Below are positions 25,763-39,848 of a DNA stretch of 64,000 nucleotides, one piece after another. The position numbers were made by a program, and so were the translations under genes. The stretch is from Hybos culiciformis. Lineage: Eukaryota; Arthropoda; Insecta; Diptera; Hybotidae. The notes beneath the pieces were generated by a model. That model was not told where the DNA came from. It saw only the letters and a list, made by a program, of their open reading frames with translations, and searched no databases. The stretch lies in the NCBI GenBank assembly GCA_964007475.1, contig OZ023275.1, forward strand, positions 4,712,001 to 4,776,000, given 5' to 3'. The stretch's first letter is position 1. Each line of letters starts with the position of its first letter.

Positions 25763-25915
25763 CTATATAAAAGCAATACAAATAAGAATTTTTGGTTCGT
25801 TTATTACAGTTGGTTGTTTCATAAAAAATTTATCAAACGCCGGGCCGCATAAGGCAGCCCTGATAAAGAGTGGTGTATTACTGAGTGCATTTTCATATTT
25901 TTCTGCTCTTTTTAG
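25763..25915 (-). other. Possible isolated exon or element fragment
   Basis: On the minus strand, a splice acceptor TTTCAG ends at 25916 and is followed by 50 open codons to TAG at 25765-25763. The first 29 or so codons are GC-richer than their surroundings and give an ordinary amino-acid mix (for example YENALSNTPLF and RAALCGPAFDK), unlike the Lys/Asn/Ile/Phe junk frames nearby. I do not recognise the peptide. The same GC-rich bases include a small stem, GGGC 25842-25845 with GCCC 25857-25860, extended by TATCA/TGATA. A lone terminal exon, or a scrap of transposon coding sequence, are both possible. Confidence 0.25.
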
Positions 25916-27375
25916 CTGAAACATATTATATACATTTGAATAAATGGGCTGATCTAAAAATTTCTAAAAATGCAAGACTTTGTGCACTGGAAATATTGTT
26001 TGCGTCTTCATTATACTGTTGATCTCAATTGAAGATTATATCAGTTCAAAAATAAAATATCGTAATATAATATAATGTACCTATGTATATAGGTTTATTT
26101 GCTTTCTACATTTTTTTCATTATATTAAACTAAATAAAATATAATATCTTTTACCTTTTTTGAATAACTTTTATAAACTTGTTCTCAATACGTAAATATA
26201 AATACACGTGAAAATAAATTAAAGAAAATATGTATGGTATGTACGTACATAGGTATGGCATCTCAAATATTTGTCAAAATATTTTTTTTTTTTGCAAAAA
26301 AAAAAAACCTGATATTTTTTTTCGAATTTGATAAAAATATGATAATTAAATTACTAACCTTCCAACTTTATTTCAATTGCGGCATTCTAATTTTCTAACA
26401 AAAAAAATGTATATATATATATGAAAAGCATAAAAGCATAAAACATAAAAATATTGTTCTAAAAACAACCTAGAACATGAAATAACATTAAAAATAAATT
26501 TGTCTATTTTAAGTTGTCCTCATTTTTCGGTAAGGCACTTTAATTATATTCAAATAATATTCTATTTAATATAGGATGAATGGGACCAACATACAGAGTC
26601 TTGAAATTTGCATGTTAAAACTTTCCTTGCTAAAAAATAAAGTATTGAGGTAGGTCAAAAAATTTTAACTAAAACAGTATACTTTTTAGTAGATCTTCGA
26701 AAATCATTATAGAACTGATATCACTCAAAAAGCGAGAGTAGTCTTAGCTGCTGTGTCTGCAAAATTTTTGAATTTGATTAATGAGATGTTTTTTTTTACT
26801 GTTTTTTGTGCCTTAAACCTTAAGTCTAAAAAGCCAAGAAACCAAATTTAAGCAATAAGAATATTTTGACAACGCATAGCAACATAAGAAAATAATATTT
26901 AATGTAATACACAATCATTAATATACATTCCCTTGCATAAGAGTTCACTAATAATAGAATTCCATAACAAGGAATAAAATAGTTTATATAAAATAAAAAA
27001 TTTCTATATAAATAAAATTATAAAATATATGAACTAAACTTACATATGCCTATCATTAAAGAATAAAAAAAAATTTTCTTTTTTTTTTTTGGTTTTTAAA
27101 CAACCCACATCAGTAACTAACTAAAATATCGATTTAATTCCCAAAGTTTTTCCTGCTATTTAAATATACTTTCCCTGATTTTTTTTATAAATGACATAAC
27201 TTCATGCGATTTTTTTTCATTTTTATAAATAAAAATAAAAAAAATATATTTTATATAAAATATATTTTATAATTGGAATTTTATTTTATTCAAGTTCCTT
27301 GAAGAGTTAAGACTTGATAAAGTTTTATTAGAAAGTTTTTGGACTGGCAAAGAGAAGAAAAAAATTATTTTGAAA

Positions 27376-30091
27376 ATGTTTCCTTGTCACAAGCCAAGAG
27401 CATGTTTGGCTGTAGATATGGGTGAAAAAAATTTGGAAATTATTTCCAGAGCACCACCCAAATATTCACCACAAGACTGGGATTTCAATAATAAGCTCAA
27501 GTTTAAAATAAGTGAAGATCAGCAAAAATTGGCAGAACGTATTGTCGAGTAAGAATTTGAAATACGTATAATTTAATTTAAAAATCTAATGTTAATCGAT
27601 TTTTTGTTACATTTATCATATTTTACTATATCTATATAATAAACCTAAAGGTATATTGATGTTGGAGCTCTTTTAAAGTTAACTAACATACTAGCTTAAG
27701 AAGAAACATAAAGGTACATGGTATTGTATAATATTAACACCTGAAATTTTGAATAAATCAAAAATTCTAAAAGTTTTCATATTCGACATAATATAGCTCT
27801 TGCAGTAAAGTAAGATGTAAAAGATCTTTTCTGAGCTTAATTTTATGGTAAAAATTTTGTTAAACATGTGAAATAAATATCTATTTTTAAAATTTTTCTG
27901 TCAATTTCAAAAATCTATTTATTTGTTATCAATTTCGTACAAAAAAATGATGTGAAAGTCTTATGAAAGTTGAAATTAAAAAATTTTCTCATTACTAAAA
28001 AATATATACATATATATATATGAACAGAGCTAAACGAATTGTTTTTATTTATTTTATTTTTTTTTTTGGTCACACGACACGATGTTTTTCCATTTACCGT
28101 GAAATTTTTTTAAAAATCAGAAAATGAATGAATATAAGAAAATTCATTAATATTCAACTTTTATAAAATGATTTTTTATTATTCCCGTACCGATCATTAT
28201 ATTACGATTAGTTTTTGACCGTGACAACTGGATATTTTTTCATTTATATCAAATGAGCAAAAATATGTTTGGGGAAATATTGATCAATATCATGTCAATT
28301 TTTTTATCATATTATAAAAAGAAATGAAAACGTTGTGGTTTAAAAACCCATAATGAGACTAATGATCAATTCATTTTAATTTTTTTTAGCTTAATTTTGG
28401 TTTTTAAAGTTTAAAAATATTTTGTTTTCTGTCTATAAAAATCTTCTATAGGTTTTAACAAAAAATTGAGGCTAATCGGTAATATAATGTTTTTGGAAAT
28501 AATATGTGTTCAATGAAATGAATACATACAATCCATATATAATCAAAACATAGACATAATGTGAACTGAATTTTAAAAATTATATTTTAAGCATTGCACA
28601 TTCAACGTTGGTTATATGTTAATTCTTTTTGATTTGAATAAAAGAAGAAATGTTTAAAAGAAAAAAAAGTATTAAGATTCTGATTTTTTTTTTTTCCGAA
28701 AACAATGTGCTAGGTTAAGATTTCAATTTTTAATAACAAGTAGTAGTTGCTATTAATATTTTATTTCTACACAGAGAATCGCAAAGAGTTGTTGATGAAA
28801 CAAGGGATAGAACTCATACGTGGAAAAAAGAAGTGGATTATCATTTGAAAGAACGAGCCACTGAGATCAGATTTTTGTTAGATGAATTAAATCAACAAAA
28901 GAAAACGGCTGTGATGGAAGAAGATGCAATGAAAACATACAAGAAAAGAATTTTACATACACTCGACTTTTTGAAAGAGAAATCTCTGGCAATCACTCAA
29001 AAATGTATGGTATTGCGTGAGGGTCGTTTAGGATCTGATTTAGTTGACGATGAAGTCAGTTGTCAGTTGAGGCAGGAAATGAAAGTAATTAGAGGCTGTA
29101 AAGCGTTATTAGAGAAAACATTGAGTGAAACTAATGAACAGATAAGACGGATGAGAGCAACAATGTATTTGCTGGACCGTGATTTATACAATAAGGATAA
29201 ATCATTGAGAATCGATGAATGTAACTTATCATTGAGAGAAAATCAGCAAGAGATGAGTGTTTATTATGGACAAACAAAATTGGCGAAATGGTAATGTAAT
29301 ATTTCATAAGAATTCGTCTAATGTAGAATATAATATATATAATTCTATTTCATATTTAGTTAGGTAAAGTTTAGAAATTAAACTCAATTGAAACAAATAT
29401 TTAGTATAAAGCAATTAAATATGATAATTATATTTTTTTAGCGATTATACTTTACCCGAGTGGGAACATGCAACTCATAAGAATATTGAAAATAATGCTA
29501 AAGAATTAAATGCTTCTGCCCAAATGCGTTCATATATCGATTTACTTTTGAAACAAGTTGTTGAAGATTTAGAAACACAACGAGATCGCTGTAATCAAGC
29601 TTATGAAAGACGTATAGGTGAAACGCGTTGCATTAAAGAGAATCTGGAAGCAACACATAATGATACAGTTAATCATATCAATGAAATTAATCGTAACATA
29701 ATTGCTTTAGAAAAGGAAATTGCTGACAAGGAAGGATATCTTGCCTTATGTCAAATGAGATTAGGCAATCGAGCTCAGAGACCTGGAATTGAAATGGCTT
29801 GTGATTTGGTTCAAGATTCATTATATAAAGAATTGCACGCATTAAAATGTACTATCGGAACATTGAATAATAAATTAACTGAAAATAAGGCTTCATTACG
29901 TTATCTTCTTAATACTCAGGTATAATTTTTATAAATTAATATAAACTTATCGAAAATTCTATAAAAAAATTATTTTTTTCTGTTTATAGATTATGCAAGA
30001 GGAGGAAATTAATATAAAAACAAACAGTTTAAAAATTGATTATGTTGATTGTATGACATTGAGAAATAATCTTCACTATCAGTCATTCTAA
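27376..30091 (+). CDS. Tektin-1-like axonemal filament protein, four exons
   Basis: Coding exons 27376-27548, 28775-29290, 29442-29919 and 29990-30091 join in frame through GT-AG introns of 1226, 151 and 70 bp to give 422 residues; human tektin-1 has 418. Tektins are coiled-coil filament proteins inside the doublet microtubules of cilia and sperm flagella. Seen: an APPKYSPQDW motif (26-35) matching the tektin-1 N-terminus, ERIVEESQRVVDE across the first junction, REGRLGSDLVDD (139-150), a long helical heptad-rich body, and RPGIEMACD (343-351) at the place of the family signature RPNVELCRD. Tektin-1 is the closest type by these motifs. The start is the ATG at 27376; a frame open from a TTG at 27370 is not a eukaryotic start. 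The first residues before the APPK motif are longer than in vertebrates. Stop TAA is at 30089-30091. No break is seen. Expression in testis or ciliated neurons is expected from the family. Confidence 0.93.
27549..28774 (+). other. First intron of the tektin-1-like gene
   Basis: The donor GTAAGA follows GTCGA at 27549 and the acceptor TTTCTACACAG ends at 28774. The 1226 bp between are AT-rich and contain no supported feature. Confidence 0.85.
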
Positions 30092-30177
30092 AAAAAATTG
30101 TTATATCCAAATTGAAGGAATTGTAGTAAAACTTAGACGTTTTAGTAAATTGTTAGTACAAAATGTAGAACAATTGG

Positions 30178-30187
30178 AATAAATAAA
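30178..30187 (+). terminator. Overlapping polyadenylation signals of the tektin gene
   Basis: Two overlapping AATAAA hexamers (30178-30183 and 30182-30187) lie about 90 bp past the stop codon, and further AATAAA-like words follow to about 30210. Confidence 0.5.
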
Positions 30188-33100
30188 AGCCATAAAATAA
30201 AAAATAAAAGATTTTAAAATTTTTATTGTAGAAATTCGAAATAATAAAACTCGGAATTCACACTGTTGGCACATAAGATTTTTATGTCTTTTATCTAAAA
30301 ATTGAATAAATTTTTCATTATAGGAAATTATTAGGAAAGCTTCAGCTTTTCATGTTTATTGCTTCAATATCAATATTATCTATTGAACTTCATATAAAGC
30401 ATGCCAGTTAAAAATATTACTAATATTGTAAAGTTATTGCCAGCTGGTTTGATTTTGTGGTCAGTTTAACGTTAAAATATTTATAAAGAAAAAGATACAA
30501 ACAAATTACTATACAAAATTAATTTTTAACTCCAACAATGGACTTGAAATAAAATTATCCGACGATGAAATTTGTAATTAAAAATTTTGAACATGTCACT
30601 CCTCCTTAAAAAAAATATAATATGACCAAGATCATAAAAACTATAAATTTTTACTAAAAAAAAAAATGGATTATAATTGAGAGCATTTATATTTTTTTCT
30701 GTACATAAAAAGTCTTAGAAAAATTCCTTTACACATTTTTTTTGGATTTAAAGAAATAAAAAAATTGTCAACCAAAAATCCACGTGTATTAAGAATTGTT
30801 TTTTTTTTTTTTCCATTTTTTGATTTAAACAGAATTATCCCCATGAGAAAATGAGTTGTTGAATTTTAATTATTTAGGTGGGCGATTTTGAATAAAATAT
30901 GATACACAAATATTTTCTCATCACAAAATTGAATATTTTTAAATTCAATTTTAGAAATTCTGAAGAATACTTCTACAACAAATAAAATTCCTAAAGCTTA
31001 TACAAGTTCGAATCTATATGTAATTTATGTAATTTATGTAATAGATACTCAAACTAGATTTTTCGCTACAATTTGGATTTTTTAAATATTTGATAGCTTG
31101 ATCATGCAAAAAAATTAATTTTAATTCAAATAACATCTACAGTGGAAAAATAATAAAATGTTGCTGACGGTGGCTTAACTATGTGAAGCCAGTACTTTTT
31201 TCTGCACATATACTACGGCTCTCTAGAACATATATTTAAGAGAATTGTTTCAATTCCTTTAAATATATACAGTAAGAAATAAAGTTGATCATGCATTTAA
31301 ATCTCATTTAAGAATACTTCAAAAATATTACACCGACTTAAAAAAAATAACATAAACATTATTTACTACTTAAAGAAATATTTAATCGTAAATTTCAATT
31401 GAAAAAATAATTATTTTGAATGTTATATAAAATAATATATAATATAATCTATATGCACACAAATGTATATATATTTACACATAATTATTCCACAGTTTCT
31501 TTTCATTGGTTAATTTTCTCAGAAATAGATAAGCATCTTAAAAAAAAAATAGAAATATATTTTCTATTCTTAAGCATCAATGAATTTTTTTTTTTTTTAA
31601 TGTTTTCTTTAATTTTCATTAATATGCAGAATTATGCTTTTGTTAAATGTTTATTGTAATAGAAAATCAAGGGTATGGCTTAATTATTCTTATTATTATT
31701 TTTAAATGTTTACAAAAAACATTATATGGTTAAATAAAAGGGCTTACTTTATTTAGGCAAAAACGAAAAAATTTAGGCCAATAATAATGTTAATGGTCAA
31801 TTTAAGTATGACTAATGCTTGTGAATTCTATCATCCAGAAAATCAATCTTAAATGTTCTTTTACACTCTAATATGCCTATATTATTGTAATTATCACAAT
31901 TTTAATTTCATTAGATAATTCTTGAAGTCAAAATGTTACATTGAGGAAAAACAAAGTGACATAGACAAAATAATAGTTATTATTGTAATAATTGTTATTA
32001 TTGAAATAAACATAACTCAATTGCAATTTAATTATATATGCACATCATCAAGCGTGCGGGCCTAATAAATGTTGTTTCCTAAAAAATATATAATTCTTTA
32101 AAATCAATATTTTTGCGTAAATTGATACAACGCTCAGATATTTTACATATTTTTTGAAAGTATAAGTACAATATAAAGAAATAGAATGTAGTAAATGCAC
32201 CTTTTATAATTCGACAATAAATCCAAAAAAAAATTTAATACAAATATGGTGTATATTAGATTCTATTACTTTAAACCGATTTCTGAAATTTTAAGAATTA
32301 GTATATTATAATATTAAAATTAACGGAAAAAAAATATATTTATACATTTTCGCATTGAGTTTCTGATAAGATTGGAATTACAATTATGAGATATTGAATT
32401 TTTTTATGTATTCTTAATCGCTACATTCTATTTCATAGCACCATGTCACTCTCAAATTTATATCTTTGCTTTTTTAATTATGCTTTATCTGTAGGTATGT
32501 GATATACCCATCCTGATTATGCTAAATTTTTAACGAATAAAACTGCACACTTTGCTTTTACGTTGAACAGAAATATTATATTTCTATATCTATTCGAATA
32601 TATGAACTTACGTAATTGACAAAATTATAGAAAAAAACATTTATTAAATTGTCATGAATTAACGATAAAAATTCTTTCACTTTTAAATTTATTTTCTGCC
32701 TAATGAGCCCAATAAAAATTAATTAAATTCAAACTTATTCAATTAAAAATGTATATAATGCGTAAAGTCAGTAATAAAAATAATAAAAAAATCAATCAAT
32801 TAATTCATTTTTATGTTGGAAAAATAATATTGAACTTATTATATTGACTGCAACTCCCATTCTATTATACTACGAACATATACTATGTAATGTTGAATGA
32901 TTATTTTGTTCTAATTTACGATGATTTAATTACTATTAATAGATTTTTAATAAAAAAAAAACAATTTTAGTACCGACATATACATTTTTTATTCGCATGA
33001 TAAAATAACATTTTCCTTAACCCAACCAAATTAGGCACTTATTTAAAATATCCAAATATTGTAAAAGTATGTATATATCTTTATTATTGTTGAAAATTAT

Positions 33101-36100
33101 TTTGATAAAATCTTAAATGTGGGAAAATTGAAGATTAGGTATAGAAAAAGCTGAGATTGCCAAAACAAATTTATAATATATTTTAAGTGAAATTTTGCTA
33201 TTAATACGCCAAAGAAATGAAATGACATTATATATAAACTATCGAATATTCAATTGAATTAAATTTATAATTTGAATTGTTTTGCTCTATCTTTAAATTT
33301 TTAGACATACATATTTTGTTTTCTACTAATTAATTTGTATCTTATTAATTTAAAGAAAATAAAACCACTTATTTAAAAAATTATTAGTTTTTAATAAGGT
33401 CTTGAGATATATATTCTTACTTATTTTATTTTTTTGTTGGGAAAACCATAATACTTACATATATTTCACAGGCTAACGATGGAAAATATATTTTTTTTTT
33501 TTTTAAATTTTGTTTTGAATTATTTGCCACATTTTCTGTATTCATTTTGGTGTTTTAAATCTGTTAACGCGCGTTAATTATATAAAAGATTTTGTTTATT
33601 TTTATTTCACGGACTAGACTTAGCCAATTAATTTTATTACATGCTGAAGTTAATTTCTAACAAGCTTATCAAATTAATATTACATAGCGAGAAAATAAAA
33701 ACAAGCATAAAAATATGTAAAACATAAGTAATTTTTCTCAGTCGCTTCAATGTATTATTATAAATAAAGTGTTAAAAATATAAATTTTTCATTTTTATAA
33801 ATTACATGATTTTGCGCATGTTGAAAAATCAAATGAAAAATAATTCAATTTTAAAATCCCCAAGTTAATGTTTCTTGTTTTTTTTTTAATTCAATATTAC
33901 ATAGAGTTGTAAAAAAAATATTATGCATAAACATTTTTTTTTTTTTAAGATTATTATAGATTTTTTCGCATCGATTCATATTACATTTTTCACTATTTCC
34001 CTTTTTTTTTTTAAATCTATATTAAAAAATAATTAAATGATGCGAATCGTGTGGTATTGTAAAAAAAAAAAAAAAGAAACAACAGGTGGTAAATTTGATA
34101 TTTTTAAGATAAAATAAATTTAGTATTATTTTGTCTATGCAAATTCATTTATCAGATTAAAGCTTCGTGCCGGCTGTTAAAATAATATTATATTATTACG
34201 ACCATATCTCTAAGATTTTGTTGTACACAAAATAATCTTTAACTACTGAATATAATATTACTTTAAAGATGCTTTTAAAGAGTTTGGTGATTTAAGTTTA
34301 ATTAAACAGATTTTCCGAAATGTTCCACGCATTTTGGGTTATTTTTTATAATTTTTATTTATTTTTTTTATTGATGTTCATATTAGAATTATAAGACGTA
34401 GGTGTACATACTTAAGATTGTAATTTTTATTTATTTATTTTGTTCTTTTTTTTTCAAATTATTTTAAGATTTTCTTCATGTTGACATTCAAGTGCATTAT
34501 TATAAACAACTATAATAATGAGAATTATAAGAACTTAAGCAAAGAGAATCATTATAAATTCGATTAAAACAAGTAAAATGGTTAGTCCAACCATAACTCA
34601 CAGATAAATTTTTCAAACATTGCTAATATTAATTTCTGATGTTATGAACTCAACACGGAATAATAAGAAGTAGGTATGCATAATATTTATATAAAATGCA
34701 TTTATATAAAACGTTTAAAATAAACGTAAAATGAAAACAAAATAATAACCATTTTCGTCAACACTTAGTATTTCTCTTTTTGTGAATTACATTTTGGAAA
34801 TAGTGTGTAGGTTTCAAGAAAATTAATAATACAAAAACGTACTTAAAATATTTTTAAAATATTTATATATGAATATATAAATGTATTTATACACATATAT
34901 TTTTTTAATTTATTTCGCATTTATTAGTCTTGACAGTTTTGACGAAGTAATGAAACATCAAAACAATTTCATATGCCCAAAAGGTATAAATCAACATGTA
35001 TTTGTACATTCATGTATAGTAAACTTATGAATTATGTACATTACATAATTCTAAAGCATTTGGTGTAAAATATTTTAATTTACATATTAATAATATGAAT
35101 ATTAAAATAATTTTTATACTGATCTGCAAAACTAATTTACTTAGTTGAATATTAGAGAAACAAGAAATTGAACGAAACAAAGATGGATTTGAATTATTAG
35201 TGTTCTTGATTTTCTTTCATAAAACCAATGTGCAAATTCTGGTAATGGTTTTACCTTACAATTTATATGCCTACGATAAATAGAAATAAATAAATATAAT
35301 GTTACAAATTCATAATTTTTATTGGCTGCATCCAAGAACTATACAATTTTAATTACAATATTAAAATTTCTGGACAAGGTTAATTTTGGCTCTTATAATT
35401 TATAATTCAACTTCTTAATATTAGGATGAATTCCATTAATCATATTTTGCATGATGTATTTGATCAAAAATTATAATAAAATATCGATGTTAAATGATTT
35501 TATTAGCTCAAAATTAATTTAATTTCAGAATTAAAATCTACCAACTATAAATACATTTTCTAATATATTTGGCAACATTATAAAGAAACATAATCACTTA
35601 TTATTGAGACATATTCATAAGCATTCATTGAAATTAATAAAAAATTAATCTTTCTACATAAATTGTTTTTATTTATGTGCATATATACATTATTTTATCA
35701 TGACATATTTTTAGCATGAGCATAATTTTCATGAAATTACATGCCTAAATAGAAAATTATTTCAACATAAATTATTATTATAGAATGGACCATTTATTAA
35801 ATAAAAATTAAATTATGCTTGCTTTTAAAATCAATTTAAAAATTTTCAAAACTATTTTCTCTTTTCAAAAATCATTATTGGGACCATTGCATGCAAATTG
35901 AAACGATTAACATAATTCGACCTGTAGGTGTTCAATCAATCGCACATAAAAATATCATTTAGAATGAAAAAAAAAATATGTATTTTATCTATATTGCACA
36001 TCTATCTTATTACATGAATTGATTTTAATAAAAAAAAAAATTTCAGCAATAATTCTTTGAAATAAATAAAATTTTACGCACAACTTACTTATTTCGAAAA

Positions 36101-36801
36101 TATATGTATTTATGTCCAATTTAAGACTGCTTACAATTATGGGTCGCATTTAGCATTAATGAATAATAAAATATTTTTATTTTTGTTTTTCAAATGAATA
36201 ATTTGACTAATTTGTATATAATTTTGATTAATGCATGGGACTATAGAGTTCTTTTTAATTGAGATTTAGATATAATTATTTTTCGAAAAAAAAAAAAAAA
36301 TTAATTGGAAATTTAAATATAAATTTTAATTAACTTTGAATAAATGGTGTACAAATTTGAAAATGACAAATAATAGTTATCAATAATATATTATGTTCAT
36401 TTATGTGTATAACATTAAAGACTTAAAATATTTGAACATAACCAGTAACACAGAAGTTTAAAAAAAATTCGATTTCACATATAAATACCAGCTTTCTCGT
36501 TCGCTTTATAGTTCATAAAATTAATATGTCTTATTTAGGTTTGTACAAAGGCATCAACACAATGTTTAAAAGACTTTAAAATGCACTTTATTTAAGTGAA
36601 AGAAAAGAAAAATTTTAATATAAGTAAAAGAAACTTTTAAGATTATCTTAGTTAGTTATCTTAGTTAAATATCATTAAAATAGTATTTAAGATTATATAA
36701 TTTTAATACTCTGAATTATAAGTAATATGAACCGGTGAAAGATAAATTGTGGATTGTCAAAATAATGTGTATATAGCGTTGTATTTGAAGATTAACGAAT
36801 A

Positions 36802-36820
36802 AGATAAGTGATAAGATAAG
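36802..36820 (+). promoter_or_regulatory. Cluster of three GATA-type motifs
   Basis: AGATAAG (36802-36808), TGATAAG (36809-36815) and AGATAAG (36814-36820) lie head to tail, each matching the GATA-factor consensus WGATAR. Such clusters occur in insect gut, fat-body and blood-cell enhancers. In AT-rich DNA single matches are frequent; three in 19 bp are less so. A tandem 6- to 7-bp repeat arising by slippage is the alternative. Confidence 0.3.
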
Positions 36821-37756
36821 ATCTTTCATCTGAAACATCATAATTTATGTTAAGCAGCATAATTAAAAAAAATATATTTGATTTAATAAATCTATGAAAA
36901 AATTATATAGCATAAACATTATGTGCACAGAATACCTTTACATATTAATAAAACTATAAAATTACAATTAAAAATTCAAAATATTTTCAATAATATTTTC
37001 AGTGTCAAAGACATTTCTTTTTAATCTTTATTATTAAAATATTTATCTTTTTATTGCTTTTTTATGTAATTTTTTATGCTGTAGAAAAAGGTAAAAAAAA
37101 AACGAAAAAAAAAACACAAATGCATCGAATAACAATAAGAATCATTTTTGATTTCATTGTGCGCGCATCTAAAAGAAATGTGGCAACATAGATCTTTAAA
37201 ACGACACATTCTTTAAGAAACTAACATCAACAAAACATAAATATATAAAGCAACATGAAAATATTTTTATTTTAAAAATTTCTCTTCAACTTCAACAATT
37301 AAATTTTGTACCTGGCTTTAATCTGTTGATGAAAAATATTTTTTCAAAAATAAAGATTCATAACATAACATCTCATTAGATATATAAAAATCTTTAAAAA
37401 TTTAAAATTGTGATAGTTTGATTAATTGATTAGTGTTGAGAAAAAAAATTTGGGTTCAGATTCACTATTTTATTTCTTGAGAAGTGGAGTAATCTTCTTG
37501 TGATGGAACTACATGCCATATACTATTAAAGTAAAGGCGAAATTGTATTAATTTGTCGCAGAACATTGGATCTGATATTTTGTATTGAAAAGACAATGTT
37601 TTAGTTGTCACTGTCATAAAATTTACTAGAAGATCGAGGAATATTTTTTAGAATAATATTTCTTATCGAACATTTGATTTTAATTTATTAGTTTCTTTTC
37701 ACTTGATATTAATTAAGTGTTTTCGCGCCATTTTATTGCATATACATCTTTTTTCC

Positions 37757-37781
37757 AATTCTAACTCATTAGGTTAGAATT
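37757..37781. repeat. Perfect 9-bp inverted repeat with 7-nt loop
   Basis: AATTCTAAC (37757-37765) and GTTAGAATT (37773-37781) form a small stem-loop. The CTCATTAGGT wording of the loop recurs about 22 bp downstream. It is too short for a microRNA precursor; function unknown. Confidence 0.7.
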
Positions 37782-39836
37782 ATATTTCTCATTAGGTCGA
37801 ATTTAGTCTTGAAAAGCATTAAAAAATTAAGGAATTTAGAAAATATAAATTTATATATTTTTTTTATTAAGTATTATAGACTTTAAAAATTAATGACAAT
37901 TTCTTAAATTCTTTAATAAAATATTTAATGTTGAATAAAAACTCTATATTTATTGCCTATATATTTTTAATGGAATTTGGATATATCTATGAAGAATATT
38001 TCTTGTAAAACACATGTGGTTCTCTGCTTCTAAACTGAGATGTTCGTTTTATATACATAAATATAGTTTTCTTTACCAAATATAAAATCGCATTATATAG
38101 GTTCATAATATTTCGATTGTAAAACACAAATGTATACAACAAATTATTTGTGCATACACATATTTTTATTTATTTATTTATATATATAATAGGTATCCAA
38201 GAAAAAAAAATAAAAATAAATAAGGAAAGCATAAAAAATAAAATCAAAAATTATGTTGCATATACATAAAATAAACTGTTAGAAAAATTGAAGCTAATCT
38301 GGCATATAAAAAAAGAAAAAAATTGTTAAATGAGTTTTTATTTTTTTTTATTTTTGGTATTTATCTAAAAATCTTAAATTTAAGTCATCTACTTACTTAC
38401 TTATTTTTTGTTTTTTAAACCAGAAATAGATTATTTTACCTGTTTAGGAAATTATATTGTAAATACATCATACATATATTTGTTGTAAAGTTTATTTAAA
38501 TTTAATTATTTTGCAAACATAAAAATTTATTAGATTTTAAAATTGGCTAGATTCCCATAATTAAATTAAATCAGAAAATTTAATTTATTTTCACAAGATT
38601 AATTCTAGGATTTAATCAATTTTTGTAGCATAGTCATTTGTTAAATTTTAATTAATTTAATTTTATTTAGGTTTATTTGTGGAAAATTAGAAATACGTAC
38701 ATGTTCCGAATTCAATTTAAAGAAAATTATTTTTTTTATAAAAAGTTTTTTTCATGGAAAATTAATGATTTTTATTATTTTCGATATAATACAAAAAACA
38801 AAAATTATTATTGTTTCTTCAATTTATTCTTTGATTTGTACAAATTTTCTGATTTGAAAAAACTCAATGAGATTTTCAGATTTCACGTTTTTCACTTTAT
38901 GTGTAATAAAAAAAATATTTCAAGGAAAACTTAAAGCAACAATATATAGTTTTTGCCAATCTAAAGGAAGAAGGACTTTGTCAATTTTATAACGCCATTA
39001 CAGATAAAAATCATTTAGTCACTTTCTGACGGCATTAGAATAGAAGGCGTTTCTAAACGTTAATTATAGGGAAATGATATAGAAAAATTTAATTTAAATG
39101 GAACAATAATAATTTTATGATTAATAATGAAAATTTTCATTTTAATTAAATTTTAATTGTTAAATAGTTTTTCGTGAAAAATGAAAATTATTCGCAATTC
39201 GTATTAATAAAAAACTTAAAATATGATATTGACAATTGCGACAAAATATCTTGAAATAAGAACAATTTGACACAATGAACTCGGAAATTCAGACAGAATA
39301 TTTTCAACCTACATATATTGCTTTGCAGCTGACTATAATGTTATACTCATTAACTTTTTGTCATAATTTTGAAGTAAATAATTTATCATGAGTATTATTC
39401 AAACCAAATGTTTATACGCAAAAAAAAATAAAAATAAAAGTTTCAAGCCACAAAAATTTCAGGTATGCTAGTAACGAAATATTATTAAATTATTTTATAC
39501 CTTATGCATCATGATATGTAATATCTAATTTTAAGAAATATAAATTTTTTTCTTATTGAATGTAAACTAATTTAATTTTTTTTTATTTTACTTCAAAATA
39601 AAATGAGCCGGAAGTAAATTTTTATTCATAATCATTTATTATAATTACTATGAAAAAAATAATTTTCTATACTATTGAGATAACCTAACCCTAATTAAGA
39701 TTTTTTTATTAAATATTTTTCTAAATACAAAATAAAAAAAAAAGATGAAAAACAAAAATATAAAACATTTTCAGGTGAAAAAGTTTTTTTTTTTTTCAAA
39801 TTTCCTCACAGGTAAGAAATAAATTATCATCATCAA

Positions 39837-39848
39837 GTGCAATTGCAC
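39837..39848. repeat. 12-bp perfect palindrome GTGCAATTGCAC
   Basis: A complete dyad that could bind a dimeric factor, but a single occurrence is weak evidence. No gene lies nearby. Confidence 0.4.

Larger units (their letters stand above)
22124..27375. other. Gene-free stretch between foldback element and tektin gene
   Basis: Mainly AT-rich background with no firmly supported gene. It contains a hairpin at 24418-24493 and a possible isolated minus-strand exon at 25763-25915, both listed separately. No TATA or initiator for the tektin gene could be singled out in the last 300 bp. Confidence 0.5.

Noticed and set aside
27370..27375. TTG start two codons before the tektin ATG
   Set aside because: Nuclear genes start at ATG; the in-frame ATG at 27376 is the sensible start.
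38677..38934. Plus-strand frame of 85 codons
   Set aside because: Phe/Lys/Asn/Tyr-dominated chance frame in AT-rich DNA; the frame opens with a non-ATG codon (TTG).
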